Shown: positions 17,587 to 26,445, counted from the first letter of the stretch. The stretch: DNA of 64,000 nucleotides from UBA2040 sp002384725 (GCA_963926475.1 CAWUXE010000013.1:1-64000), one strand, 5' to 3'. The notes: generated by a model not told the origin, from the sequence alone. Program-made: numbers and translations.

Positions 17587-18234
17587 TTAGTTTTTTGAAC
17601 CGTAAGCTAAATCTCCTGCATCACCCATCCCTGGGACTATATAAGAATTTGCTGTCAACTCTTTATCTATTGCTCCTAAATAATACAGAGTGTCTTTTGG
17701 TAACTTATCTTTTAGAAAAGTCAAAGCTTCTGGTGCTGCAATCGCCGCGCAAATGATTGTTTTGGAAGGTGTTCCGTTTTCCATTAAGGCTTTATAAACC
17801 ATGTGCATGGAACTTCCCGTCGCTAACATTGGATCTGAGATTATCAATACTTTATCTTGTATATCAGGCGATGCCATATATTCAACATGGATATCGAAAT
17901 CTTCGGCAGTGGAATGTTTTCTGTAAGCAGAAACAAACGCATTTTCGGCACGATCAAACATTTCTAAGAATCCAAGGTGCATCCCTAATCCAGCTCTTAG
18001 GATGGTTGCTAAAACAGGTTGTTCTTCAATCAAAAAACAATCAGCTATTCCCAAAGGTGTTGAAACCTCTTTTTCCTTGTATTTCAAAACTTTTGAAACC
18101 TCATACGCCATTATCATTCCAACACGTTCTAGGTTTTTACGAAAACGTAATGGATCATTTTGAATTTTTACGTCGCGCATTTCAGCTAGAAATGTGTTGA
18201 ACAAAGTATGATTGTCTGATAAATGGTGGATCAT
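17587..18234 (-). CDS. upp: uracil phosphoribosyltransferase
   Basis: The 215-residue cytosolic enzyme makes UMP from uracil and PRPP. The PRPP-binding loop reads ISDPMLATGSSM, and the uracil-binding C-terminal segment reads SYIVPGMGDAGDLAYG. Both are diagnostic for UPRTase. Length is typical. It heads a three-gene minus-strand unit. About 125 bases separate it from the divergent ABC exporter gene, enough for both promoters. Confidence 0.95.
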   Translation of the reverse strand: MIHHLSDNHTLFNTFLAEMRDVKIQNDPLRFRKNLERVGMIMAYEVSKVLKYKEKEVSTPLGIADCFLIEEQPVLATILRAGLGMHLGFLEMFDRAENAFVSAYRKHSTAEDFDIHVEYMASPDIQDKVLIISDPMLATGSSMHMVYKALMENGTPSKTIICAAIAAPEALTFLKDKLPKDTLYYLGAIDKELTANSYIVPGMGDAGDLAYGSKN

Positions 18235-18344
18235 TGGGATAAAATCTTTGGTTAAAGATAAAGTAAAACTTTTAGTTGGTTGGAACTACTTTTCAAAATG
18301 ATTGTTAAGATTGAATAAAGCACCTTTTTCCTTTCTAAAATAGG

Positions 18345-18352
18345 TAAATTTG
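18345..18352 (+). promoter_or_regulatory. -7 promoter box for ABC exporter
   Basis: TAAATTTG matches TAnnTTTG and ends seven bases before the start ATG at 18360, leaving at most a very short leader. No exact -33 TTG is seen at normal spacing. Confidence 0.45.
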
Positions 18353-18359
18353 CACCGTA

Positions 18360-20126
18360 ATGGCAGAAAAAGTAAAACTGAATACTAAAATCTTCCTTCG
18401 ATTGGTCGCGTATGCAAAAGTCTATAAAGGAATTTTTGTACTTGCATTTGGTGCCGGACTATTGATTGCAGCGTCTTCGGCTCTGCGTCCGAAGTTTATT
18501 GGCGAAATGCTGGACAAGTATGTCGTTCATGGGCAGGACGGTCAGATGTTGCTAACATGGACACTGATAATAATCGGTATGTTGATTATGGAGTCGGTCC
18601 TTCAGTTTGCTGGATCGTATTTTTCCAATTTATTGGCGCAAAATATCGTTCGTGATCTTCGAAAGAAACTGTATAAGCATGTTATTTCTTTCAAAATGCA
18701 ATACTTCGACCGCACACCGATTGGGGCCTTGGTAACTCGAGTCGTTTCCGATTTGGAAGCAGTGAGTCAAGTGTTTTCATCTGGTTTGATAGATATCATG
18801 GGCGATATTATCACCCTGCTCTTCGTACTGGGAATTATGGTTTCGGTGAACGCCAAGCTAACCCTTTTGGCACTTCTGCCCATTCCCATTTTACTTATTG
18901 CCACTCGTATTTTTGCCCGAGCGATGCAGAAGTCATTCCAATTGGAAAGAATGCAGGTGACCAAGTTGAATAACTTTGTTCAAGAACGAATTTCAGGAAT
19001 GGCGATTGTCCAATTATTCTCAAGAGAAAAACAAGAATATGCGTCCTTCGAAGAGATCAATAAAGGGCACCGACAAGCACATATTAACGCCGTTTGGGCA
19101 TTCTCAATTTTCTTTCCAGTTGTGGAATTATTGTCTTCCCTTTCTATTGCTTTCCTTTTGGTTTGGGGAGCATTTCAAGTAGGGGGAGAGACTATTTCAA
19201 TTGAAGGAAGTATTTATGGACAAATAATTTCCTTCACGCTTTGGATAAACATGATGTATCGCCCCATTCGACAATTGGCGGATAAATTTAATGTACTTCA
19301 ACGAGGCACAGTAAGAGCAGAACGGGTATTTGAAATCTTGGATTTAAACGAACATGTTCAAAACAATGGTAGTGACACCAATGTTGATTTTAACAAAGAC
19401 ATCCGCTTTCAGAATGTTTATTTCGCTTATAAAAAAGAGGAATATGTCCTGAAAGATATTGATTTAACCATCGAAGCCGGTTCAACCGTTGCATTCGTCG
19501 GAGCTACGGGAGCTGGTAAATCGTCGATCGTAAATTTAATCGGTCGGTTTTACGATTTTCAGAAAGGAAATATTTTCCTGGGAGAAAAGAACATTCAGGA
19601 TATTGATTTAAAGCATTTGCGAAGTAATATTTCTATTGTGCTTCAAGATGTATTCCTTTTCTCAGATAGCATACACAACAACATTACGCTGGGTGACCCA
19701 AATGTAACAAGAGAGCAAGTAATTGAAGCGGCAAAGGCGGTTAATGCGCATCAATTTATCATGAAACTTCCAAACGGATATGATTACAATGTGGGTGAAA
19801 GAGGTGGTGTGTTATCTGTGGGGCAACGGCAATTGATTTCTTTCATTCGCGCCTATGTTTTTCAACCGAAAGTCCTTATCTTGGATGAGGCAACTTCGAG
19901 TGTCGACGATCAATCGGAAGAGTTGATTCAGGAAGCGACCGAAAAATTGACAAAAGGAAGAACATCGATCGTTATTGCGCATCGTTTATCAACTATTCAA
20001 TCGGCAGATAAAATTGTCGTTTTAGAGAAAGGTGAAATCATGGAAATGGGTTCACATTTAGAATTAATGAATAAAAACGCATATTATAAAAACTTGCATG
20101 ATATGCAGTTTTCAGAAGATAAATAA
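18360..20126 (+). CDS. ABC exporter, fused permease and ATPase (MsbA-like)
   Basis: A 588-residue half-transporter that would act as a dimer in the inner membrane. Residues 20-320 hold six helices of the type I exporter domain. The nucleotide-binding domain follows: Walker A GATGAGKSS near 381-388, Q-loop IVLQDVFLFS, signature LSVGQRQ (SVGQ instead of the usual SGGQ), Walker B VLILDEATSSVD, and switch His in IAHRLST. Lipid or drug export is typical of the family but the substrate is not predictable. It is followed after three bases by a cytosolic solute-binding-like gene, so the two are co-transcribed. Confidence 0.9.
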   Translation: MAEKVKLNTKIFLRLVAYAKVYKGIFVLAFGAGLLIAASSALRPKFIGEMLDKYVVHGQDGQMLLTWTLIIIGMLIMESVLQFAGSYFSNLLAQNIVRDLRKKLYKHVISFKMQYFDRTPIGALVTRVVSDLEAVSQVFSSGLIDIMGDIITLLFVLGIMVSVNAKLTLLALLPIPILLIATRIFARAMQKSFQLERMQVTKLNNFVQERISGMAIVQLFSREKQEYASFEEINKGHRQAHINAVWAFSIFFPVVELLSSLSIAFLLVWGAFQVGGETISIEGSIYGQIISFTLWINMMYRPIRQLADKFNVLQRGTVRAERVFEILDLNEHVQNNGSDTNVDFNKDIRFQNVYFAYKKEEYVLKDIDLTIEAGSTVAFVGATGAGKSSIVNLIGRFYDFQKGNIFLGEKNIQDIDLKHLRSNISIVLQDVFLFSDSIHNNITLGDPNVTREQVIEAAKAVNAHQFIMKLPNGYDYNVGERGGVLSVGQRQLISFIRAYVFQPKVLILDEATSSVDDQSEELIQEATEKLTKGRTSIVIAHRLSTIQSADKIVVLEKGEIMEMGSHLELMNKNAYYKNLHDMQFSEDK

Positions 20127-20129
20127 ATT

Positions 20130-20987
20130 ATGGTTGGATTAAAAGTGGGTGGAGTGCCTGAGCATTTCAACTTACCGTGGAGGCTTGCAATTGAAGACGG
20201 TAAATTTAGAGAGTTTGGCTTGAATTTGCACTGGGCCGATATGGGTGGTGGAACTGGACAAATGATTCGCGGATTAGAAACCAAATCCATCGATATTGCT
20301 GTTTTATTAACCGAAGGATGTACAAAAGCAATTCTACAAGGTTTGGATGCTACGATTGTTCAGGTCTACGTCACGAGCCCATTGCACTGGGGTGTTCACG
20401 TGCCTTATACCTCCGACATTCAATCCATTGAAGATCTAAAAGATAAAACCTATGCCATATCGCGTGAAGGTTCAGGCTCGCATTTGATGAGTTATGTGCT
20501 TTCGCATCAACAAGGATGGCCGACCGACAACTTAAAATTCAATGTTGTTGGCGATATTTACGGCGGTCTTTGGGCTTTAGAGAATAACGAAGCGCAAGCA
20601 TTTTTGTGGGAAAAATACACGACCTATCCGTTTACAGAACAGAAAAAGTGCCGATACGTTGAAGAAGTGGTGACACCTTGGCCTTGTTTTGTTATTGCTG
20701 TGCGAAATGAAGTTTTAGATGAACACAAAGATTTAATCGATAAAATGTGCTTGGCTGTCAATAAACGCGCCGGAGAAATGCTCACGGATCCAAATATTAT
20801 TGATATCATTTCATGGCGGTACAATTTACGCTCAAGTCATGTCCAGAACTGGTTAAATGAAACGGTTTGGAACTATGAGGGAATAGAATATCCTTTGGCT
20901 TTCAATAAAGTGGTCAATTATCTTAAAATGCTCAATTTGATTTCTGATGAAGAAGGAGAAGATTGGCGTGAAAAATTATTTAAATAA
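20130..20987 (+). CDS. cytosolic solute-binding-protein-like protein (PBP2 fold, Ca3427-like)
   Basis: A 285-residue protein resembling type 2 periplasmic binding proteins of the NMT1/SsuA group: LKVGGVPEHFNLPWRLAIED, then DIAVLLTEG, then the hinge segment IQSIEDLKDKTYAISREGSG. There is no signal peptide, so it probably stays in the cytosol. This matches the Ca3427-like subfamily known from fungi and bacteria (from memory). The ligand is unknown. Its gene starts three bases after an ABC exporter, which does not normally use a binding protein, so their pairing is unexplained. hemH follows 35 bases later. Confidence 0.8.
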   Translation: MVGLKVGGVPEHFNLPWRLAIEDGKFREFGLNLHWADMGGGTGQMIRGLETKSIDIAVLLTEGCTKAILQGLDATIVQVYVTSPLHWGVHVPYTSDIQSIEDLKDKTYAISREGSGSHLMSYVLSHQQGWPTDNLKFNVVGDIYGGLWALENNEAQAFLWEKYTTYPFTEQKKCRYVEEVVTPWPCFVIAVRNEVLDEHKDLIDKMCLAVNKRAGEMLTDPNIIDIISWRYNLRSSHVQNWLNETVWNYEGIEYPLAFNKVVNYLKMLNLISDEEGEDWREKLFK

Positions 20988-21022
20988 TCTAAACTTCGAG
21001 AGAAGTTATTTGTTCATCAACT

Positions 21023-22057
21023 ATGTCAAAAAAGAAAACGGGTGTATTGTTAATTCAATTGGGAACACCTGATAGTCCGAAAACACGAGATGTAAGAATC
21101 TATTTACGTGAATTTCTCAATGATCCGCGTGTAATTGATATTCCATGGTTACCCCGAAAATTACTAGTAAACGGAATTATTGTTCCTTTTAGAGCTCCGA
21201 AATCTGCAAAAATATATCAAGAGCTTTGGGATATGACGGACGATGGAATTTCTCCTTTGATGACCCATACAGAGAAGGTAAAGGAATTGCTTCAAGATAG
21301 ATTGAAAAATGATAATGTGATCGTTGAAATGGCGATGAGGTATCAGAATCCTTCTATGGACTCCGTTCTCTCAAAAATGAAAACGGCCAATTACGACGAA
21401 ATAATTATTTTGCCTTTGTTCCCCCAATATGCCAGTGCATCGACAGGTTCAGCCATTGAAAAGGCGTTGGATATCATCCGCAAATGGTGGGTGATTCCCA
21501 ATATCAAAGTGATTTCCCAATTTTATGATAATGAAGGTTATCTAGATAGTATCGTCGAACGAACAAAAGAGTTTCATTTGAAATCGTACGATCACATTTT
21601 GTTTTCTTATCATGGTTTACCGGAACGACAAGTCGATAAGGTGTATGAAGAAGACACTGATTTGTGCACCGATCAACCTTGTGAATCGGAAATTAATGAC
21701 AAGAACAAGTTTTGTTACAAAGCGACTTGTTTTGCTACCACTCGATTACTTGCTGAAAAATTAGGATTGAAAGAAGAAGATTACACCGTTTGTTTTCAGT
21801 CTCGATTAGATAAAAAATGGCTGACTCCTTTTTCTGATAAAATAGTGGAAGAAAGAGCGAAAAAAGGTGACAAGAATTTATTGGCCTTCAGTCCTGCATT
21901 TGTGGCTGATTGTTTGGAGACCTTAGTTGAAATTGGTGGTGAATACCAAGAAATTTTTGAAGAACACGGCGGCGAAAAAGTACAGTTGGTTCCTTCGAGC
22001 AACTCTCATCCGAGGTTTATTGATGGATTGGAAGAGTTGGTGAGGGAGAGAATGTAG
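21023..22057 (+). CDS. hemH: ferrochelatase
   Basis: The 344-residue enzyme inserts Fe2+ into protoporphyrin IX (or coproporphyrin) as a late haem-synthesis step. The N-terminus VLLIQLGTPDSPKTRDVRIY and the FLNDPRVIDIP segment are family hallmarks. The metal-binding His is in FSYHGLPERQ. A cysteine-containing stretch (LCTDQPCESE and FCYKATC) could ligate an iron-sulfur cluster, as in some ferrochelatases (inference). It lies in the same direction as the ABC exporter pair and could share their transcript. Confidence 0.95.
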   Translation: MSKKKTGVLLIQLGTPDSPKTRDVRIYLREFLNDPRVIDIPWLPRKLLVNGIIVPFRAPKSAKIYQELWDMTDDGISPLMTHTEKVKELLQDRLKNDNVIVEMAMRYQNPSMDSVLSKMKTANYDEIIILPLFPQYASASTGSAIEKALDIIRKWWVIPNIKVISQFYDNEGYLDSIVERTKEFHLKSYDHILFSYHGLPERQVDKVYEEDTDLCTDQPCESEINDKNKFCYKATCFATTRLLAEKLGLKEEDYTVCFQSRLDKKWLTPFSDKIVEERAKKGDKNLLAFSPAFVADCLETLVEIGGEYQEIFEEHGGEKVQLVPSSNSHPRFIDGLEELVRERM

Positions 22058-22058
22058 G

Positions 22059-22128
22059 CTTCGACTCCGATCAGCCTTCGCTAACTTGATTGTTTTTATT
22101 AACAAGCGCACACTGAGCGTAGTCGAAG
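22059..22128. repeat. imperfect palindromic intergenic repeat (REP-like)
   Basis: CTTCGACTCCGATCAG at 22059-22074 matches the reverse complement of CTGAGCGTAGTCGAAG at 22113-22128 at 14 of 16 bases, enclosing an AT-rich loop. The core CTTCGACTACGCTCAGT is a form I know from many Bacteroidota intergenic regions. It could also act as the hemH terminator. It begins two bases after the hemH stop codon. Confidence 0.6.
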
Positions 22129-22215
22129 GAAAGTCCAGAGAGGTTATTCATCCAAAGTTTTGTTAAACATTTCTGCCTCTTTCCTTGTTTATTTTTTATT
22201 GTAAAATCTACTCCG

Positions 22216-22223
22216 TATCTTTG
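22216..22223 (+). promoter_or_regulatory. -7 promoter box for ahcY
   Basis: TATCTTTG matches TAnnTTTG, 39 bases before the ahcY ATG. The nearest upstream TTG is only 14 bases away, shorter than usual. Confidence 0.5.
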
Positions 22224-22262
22224 CAAACGTTTTAAGAATAAGAATTTTAGAAAAATCAACAT

Positions 22263-23576
22263 ATGAGTAATACAGCTGAAAAATTAGCTTACAAAGTAAA
22301 AGACATCAGTCTAGCAGATTGGGGTCGTAAAGAAATTAGAATCGCCGAAGCAGAAATGCCAGGTTTGATGTCACTTCGTGAAGAATTCGGAGCGTCTAAG
22401 CCATTGGCTGGTGCACGTATCGCAGGATGTTTGCACATGACGATTCAAACTGCCGTTTTGATCGAAACATTGGTTGAATTGGGAGCTGAAGTAACATGGT
22501 CTTCATGTAATATCTTCTCAACACAAGATCAAGCTGCCGCGGCAATTGCTGTAACAGGAGTTCCAGTTTTTGCTTGGAAAGGTTTGAACGAAGAAGAATT
22601 CGACTGGTGTATTGAGCAAACATTGTTTTCATTTAAAGACGGTAAGGCGTTGAACATGATTTTAGATGATGGTGGTGATTTAACGAACATGGTTTTTGAT
22701 CGTTTCCCAGAATTGACAAAAGACATCAAAGGCTTATCTGAAGAAACGACAACTGGCGTTCATCGTTTGTACGAGCGTAAGAAAAACGGAACTTTGGTTA
22801 TGCCTGCAATCAACGTGAATGATTCAGTTACAAAATCGAAATTCGATAACAAATACGGATGTAAAGAATCATTGGTAGATGCGATTCGTCGTGCTACAGA
22901 TACAATGATGGCTGGAAAAGTAGCTGTTGTTTGCGGATATGGTGACGTTGGTAAAGGATCAGCTGCTTCATTGCAAGGTGCTGGTGCTCGTGTTATCGTT
23001 ACAGAAATTGACCCGATTTGTGCGTTGCAGGCTGCAATGGACGGATTTGAAGTTCGTAAATTAGAAAATGTTGTTGGTGCAGTAGACATAGTTGTTACCA
23101 CTACAGGAAATAAAGACATAGTTCAAGGACACCACTTCGAAGCAATGCGCGATAAAACTATCGTTTGTAACATCGGTCACTTCGATAACGAAATCGATAT
23201 GGCTTGGTTGAACAAAAACCACGGCACTTCAAAAATCGAAATTAAACCACAAGTTGATATGTATACCATCAATGGTAAAGACATTATCATGTTGGCAGAA
23301 GGTCGTTTGGTAAATTTAGGATGTGCAACTGGACACCCTTCTTTCGTAATGTCGAATTCATTTACGAACCAAACATTGGCACAATTGGAATTGTGGAACA
23401 ACACAGACCAATACGAAAATGATGTATACACGCTTCCGAAACACTTGGATGAGAAAGTAGCTTATTTGCACCTTGCGAAAGTCGGTGCTGAGTTAACTGA
23501 GCTTCGTCCTGAACAAGCTTCGTATATTGGAGTAGAGGTTTCTGGACCATACAAGCCAGAGCACTACCGCTATTAA
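22263..23576 (+). CDS. ahcY: adenosylhomocysteinase
   Basis: The 437-residue NAD-dependent enzyme splits S-adenosylhomocysteine into adenosine and homocysteine, relieving product inhibition of methyltransferases. Visible signatures are CLHMTIQTAVLIETL, the substrate-binding WSSCNIFSTQDQAAAA, the NAD loop GYGDVGKGSAASLQGAGA, and the C-terminal family end GPYKPEHYRY. Codon use is more strongly biased (GGT, CGT, AAC) than in neighbours, consistent with high expression. It is a single-gene unit. Confidence 0.97.
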   Translation: MSNTAEKLAYKVKDISLADWGRKEIRIAEAEMPGLMSLREEFGASKPLAGARIAGCLHMTIQTAVLIETLVELGAEVTWSSCNIFSTQDQAAAAIAVTGVPVFAWKGLNEEEFDWCIEQTLFSFKDGKALNMILDDGGDLTNMVFDRFPELTKDIKGLSEETTTGVHRLYERKKNGTLVMPAINVNDSVTKSKFDNKYGCKESLVDAIRRATDTMMAGKVAVVCGYGDVGKGSAASLQGAGARVIVTEIDPICALQAAMDGFEVRKLENVVGAVDIVVTTTGNKDIVQGHHFEAMRDKTIVCNIGHFDNEIDMAWLNKNHGTSKIEIKPQVDMYTINGKDIIMLAEGRLVNLGCATGHPSFVMSNSFTNQTLAQLELWNNTDQYENDVYTLPKHLDEKVAYLHLAKVGAELTELRPEQASYIGVEVSGPYKPEHYRY

Positions 23577-23604
23577 TCTGACGTTTTACGTTAGGAACCA
23601 ATAA

Positions 23605-23627
23605 GTTTGACTCCGAAGGAGTCAAAC
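23605..23627. repeat. palindrome 1 of a three-palindrome cluster
   Basis: GTTTGACTCC-GAA-GGAGTCAAAC is a perfect inverted repeat with 10-base arms and a GAA loop. It directly abuts palindrome 2. Confidence 0.85.
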
Positions 23628-23664
23628 TACAATATCCCGTGGTGAGAATCACGGGATATTGTAG
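23627..23664. repeat. palindrome 2, strong hairpin and likely ahcY terminator
   Basis: CTACAATATCCCGTG at 23627-23641 pairs perfectly with CACGGGATATTGTAG at 23650-23664 around an eight-base loop. A T-rich tract (TTTTTTTT near 23675) follows on the plus strand, so it may terminate ahcY. Confidence 0.85.
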
Positions 23665-23683
23665 CTTTCAGGCCTTTTTTTTG

Positions 23684-23700
23684 CGACACCGAAGGTGTCG
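23684..23700. repeat. palindrome 3 (GACACC-GAA-GGTGTC)
   Basis: CGACACC-GAA-GGTGTCG is a perfect seven-base-arm hairpin with the same GAA loop and same layout as palindrome 1 (GACTCC-GAA-GGAGTC). It lies 28 bases from the end of the transposase relic. Confidence 0.85.
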
Positions 23701-23727
23701 AACTTTTCTCAAGTTTAAATTTCTCGA

Positions 23728-24032
23728 CTACTCCAAATACTCCAAATCAAAATCCACATCATTTTCTATCAGCATTCTTCGCATTTCATCTATCGAACTG
23801 ATCTCTCCATGATGAACTTCCTTATTTTGAGCATATCGAACCAAGTTTTCTCTTACCTCAATTGAATAAGAAAAAGCACTATAACCAACTTGCCAGCTGA
23901 TAAAATCAGGAAATAGATTATGTTCTTTTATCATTTTTGAAGTGACTAATTTGATGTCTTTTACCAAGTTGGCCATAGCAATAGATTGGATGCAATCTAA
24001 AAACAATCGATAAATCCATAGTCGATTCGAAA
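23728..24032 (-). pseudogene. decayed REP-associated tyrosine transposase (IS200/Y1 family), C-terminal half
   Basis: The minus-strand frame after about 23990 reads IQSIAMANLVKDIKLVTSK, then SWQVGYSAFSYSIEV and YAQNKEVHHGE, matching the C-terminal half of Bacteroidota Y1 transposases (typical form ...SxxxLVRDIK... then WQxGYGAFSxS with the catalytic Tyr, then QEEHH). Just upstream the match shifts frame: MDLSIVFRLHP is where family members read DHIHIFFGLHP. The HUH metal-binding histidines are replaced there (D-L-S instead of H-I-H). Everything N-terminal is missing up to the djlA-like stop codon. The gene is therefore frameshifted, truncated and non-functional. Confidence 0.7.
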
Positions 24033-24812
24033 TTACGTGATAAGTGATTCATACGCCGCTTGAATTTCAATAAACTTTTCTTCTGCCATTTTTTGCTGTG
24101 AACTAGACGCATTCACAAAAATATCCGGGTGATGAACTTTGACCAATTTCCGATATGCCTTTTTTATCTCTTCCTTCGTGGCATTCGCCGAAACTCCTAG
24201 AATTTCACAAGCATATTTATTTCCTTTCGTTTTGGTCTCAGGATTCTGTTTTTTTTCTTGTTTTTGATAATAGAAAGCAAAAATGGACAAGATTTGTGTC
24301 AAATGGGAATCTTTTAATTCCAATTCTGTATTTATCTTTTTTAAGAAAATCAATTCTTCTCGTGATAGATTTCCGCTGACCATTGCCAATCCCGTCAAGA
24401 AATAGACAATTTGAGACCGACCGCCTTCCGATGGAACATGCTGCTTCAACCAAGAAGTCACGGTTTCTGTACGAATTGGGTGTCGGAAAGAAAAGACCAA
24501 AGAATCGCTAAAGTTGTAATTGGCAAACTTAAAATATCGTGCAAAATATTGATTGATAAATTGGACTTTTCCCTTGGTCGTCTGGTAGTCGATAATCATC
24601 AATCGTGCGCCTAAAGCGAGATATGCCTCCAAGAAATTATCCTCCTTTGGAGAAAGATAAGGAGGAAAGATGCCTTTCTTCCATAATTTAACCGACTTAT
24701 TTCTTCTAATGACGTAAATAATAGACAGTACAAGTGGGAGGAAGAACAAGACCGCAACCACCCAAGGATTCATTTGAGGCAAAGTTTCTAGGTTGAGTGA
24801 GTAAGTACACAT
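24033..24812 (-). CDS. DjlA-like membrane-anchored J-domain protein (TerB + DnaJ)
   Basis: A 259-residue protein with an N-terminal membrane helix (residues about 16-36, VVAVLFFLPLVLSIIYVI), a helical TerB-like central region (residues 60-175), and a C-terminal J domain (about 195-259) containing ACEILGVSANATKEEIKKAY and the HPD tripeptide (VHHPDIF). The order membrane helix-TerB-J domain is that of DjlA co-chaperones, which stimulate the ATPase of DnaK at the inner membrane. ATG at 24812 or at 24773 (MNPWVV) are both possible starts. The gene is followed immediately by the transposase relic. Confidence 0.75.
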   Translation of the reverse strand: MCTYSLNLETLPQMNPWVVAVLFFLPLVLSIIYVIRRNKSVKLWKKGIFPPYLSPKEDNFLEAYLALGARLMIIDYQTTKGKVQFINQYFARYFKFANYNFSDSLVFSFRHPIRTETVTSWLKQHVPSEGGRSQIVYFLTGLAMVSGNLSREELIFLKKINTELELKDSHLTQILSIFAFYYQKQEKKQNPETKTKGNKYACEILGVSANATKEEIKKAYRKLVKVHHPDIFVNASSSQQKMAEEKFIEIQAAYESLIT

Positions 24813-24886
24813 AGTCTTTGTCGAAAATAAGTATTTTTTCGTTGTTAGCTTTCATCATTTCGCAGTGTTTCTCGCTATATCTTTTG

Positions 24887-24894
24887 TAGTTTTG
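24887..24894 (+). promoter_or_regulatory. -7 promoter box for GT22-like gene
   Basis: TAGTTTTG matches TAnnTTTG and ends 13 bases before the ATG at 24908. No clear -33 element. Confidence 0.4.
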
Positions 24895-24907
24895 CAGGAA
24901 TTTAGAA

Positions 24908-26392
24908 ATGAGAATAATCAACAACATCAATTGGTCTTCTTTCAAAACAATTCTATTCGTAGGATTAGTTCTACGGTTAATCGCAGCTATCTTTTCGAAA
25001 GGGTATGGCATGCACGATGATCATTTCTTGGTCATTGAAGCTTCGGCTTCGTGGGTAGATGGATTTGATTACAACGGCTGGCTTCCGTGGTCAGAAGGAA
25101 GCAGGGGAGTGCCCGAGGGACACAGTTTTACATACGTCGGATTGAATTATTTCTTTTTCGCCATTCTCAAGTTTTTTGGAGTCGTCAATCCAATGGCTCA
25201 AATGCTCTTAAATAGAATCGTTCACGCTTTAGTTTCTATTCTCGTTGTTTATTTCGGGATAAAAATTACCGAACGACTTTCCAATAGAAAAAATGCCGTT
25301 ATCGTAGGTTGGATTTTGGCCGCACTATGGCTCATGCCGTTACTGTCTGTCAGAAACCTCGTTGAATTGATTGGCGCCCCCTTCTTACTTTGGGGAGTTT
25401 GGTTGGCGATTCGGAACACCAATAAATTCGATTTACTTTATGCAGGTTTGATTATCGGTCTTGCAGCAAGTTTTCGTTACCAAATTGGCGTTTTTGCGCT
25501 TGGAATGGCCGCCATTTATTTCTTTCGTTACGAATGGAAAAAGTTCATTCAATTTTGTGTTGGTGTTTTATTAATCTTCGTTTTTACCCAAGGTTTTGTC
25601 GATTATCTCATTTGGGGTTACCCATTTGCGGAAATAATCGGTTACGTGGTGTATAACATGAATGAAGGTACAGGCTATTTGCCCAACACCAATTATTTCA
25701 TGTATTTCTATGTGCTTTTTGGAGCGCTCCTTTTTCCAATGGGAATTCTTGCTTTTTTCGGATTTCTCAAGACCTACAAATCGCATCTGATCATCTTTAT
25801 TCCAACGGTAGTTTTCCTATTGTTTCACACGCTCTATCCGAACAGACAAGAGCGGTTTGTATTGACTATTCTTCCTTTCGTGATTATTCTCGCCGTTATA
25901 GGCATAGAAATGCTCCGAAAAAAAGAGTTTTGGAATAAATTCTGGAAAATATCTTGGGTCAGCTTTTGGGTGTTAAATATTCCGTTGTTGCTATTTTTGA
26001 CTTTCTCTTCAACAAAAATTTCTAGAGTCGATGCCATGTATTCCCTCTACGAAAACGGGCACGAGAAAGAAAATATTTTGTTGGAAGCATCTGGTGAAGA
26101 AGAAACCGCCCTGATGCCGAAGTTCTATTCTAAAAGTTGGTACTCGAATTTTGTGCCCAGAGAAAACCCAACCGATACCATCACAATTGAAAAAGGATAT
26201 CATTTCGATTACATTTTCTTTTTTGGCGAAGATGATTTAGACAAACGATTGGCGGAATACAAGCAACAGTATCCCAAAATGACCTTGTTGAAGAAATGTG
26301 AACCCAGTCCTGTCGATCGGCTTTTGCGTTGGATGAATCCGCGTAATTCCAATGAGTACATCGAAGTGTGGGAAACGAATTTGAGGTGGTAG
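24908..26392 (+). CDS. GT-C fold mannosyltransferase-like membrane protein (GT22-like)
   Basis: A 494-residue protein with about ten membrane helices. The first loop has GYGMHDDHFLVIEASA, the acidic HDD(E/H) catalytic motif of GT22 enzymes, and a later loop has FHTLYPNRQERFVLTILP (about residue 305), the counterpart of the HKEERF motif of ALG9/PIG-B type mannosyltransferases. These enzymes use dolichol- or polyprenyl-phosphate sugars. A role in surface glycan or protein glycosylation is inferred; acceptor unknown. The C-terminal 100 residues are soluble. It stands between divergent djlA-like and a convergent T9SS cargo gene. Confidence 0.75.
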   Translation: MRIINNINWSSFKTILFVGLVLRLIAAIFSKGYGMHDDHFLVIEASASWVDGFDYNGWLPWSEGSRGVPEGHSFTYVGLNYFFFAILKFFGVVNPMAQMLLNRIVHALVSILVVYFGIKITERLSNRKNAVIVGWILAALWLMPLLSVRNLVELIGAPFLLWGVWLAIRNTNKFDLLYAGLIIGLAASFRYQIGVFALGMAAIYFFRYEWKKFIQFCVGVLLIFVFTQGFVDYLIWGYPFAEIIGYVVYNMNEGTGYLPNTNYFMYFYVLFGALLFPMGILAFFGFLKTYKSHLIIFIPTVVFLLFHTLYPNRQERFVLTILPFVIILAVIGIEMLRKKEFWNKFWKISWVSFWVLNIPLLLFLTFSSTKISRVDAMYSLYENGHEKENILLEASGEEETALMPKFYSKSWYSNFVPRENPTDTITIEKGYHFDYIFFFGEDDLDKRLAEYKQQYPKMTLLKKCEPSPVDRLLRWMNPRNSNEYIEVWETNLRW

Positions 26393-26394
26393 AA

Positions 26395-26428
26395 AGAATC
26401 CCCAATTCGGTTTCGAATTGAGGATTCT
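26395..26428. terminator. bidirectional hairpin between GT22-like and cargo genes
   Basis: AGAATCCCCAATTCG pairs with CGAATTGAGGATTCT at 14 of 15 positions around GTTT. It lies between two convergent genes. A strong T-run is lacking, so termination strength is uncertain. Confidence 0.6.
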
Positions 26429-26445
26429 AGTTCTAGAGTTTCCTT

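Noticed and set aside
17757..18200. 147-codon open frame on the plus strand
   Set aside because: Antisense to upp, whose catalytic motifs are clear; no family resemblance.
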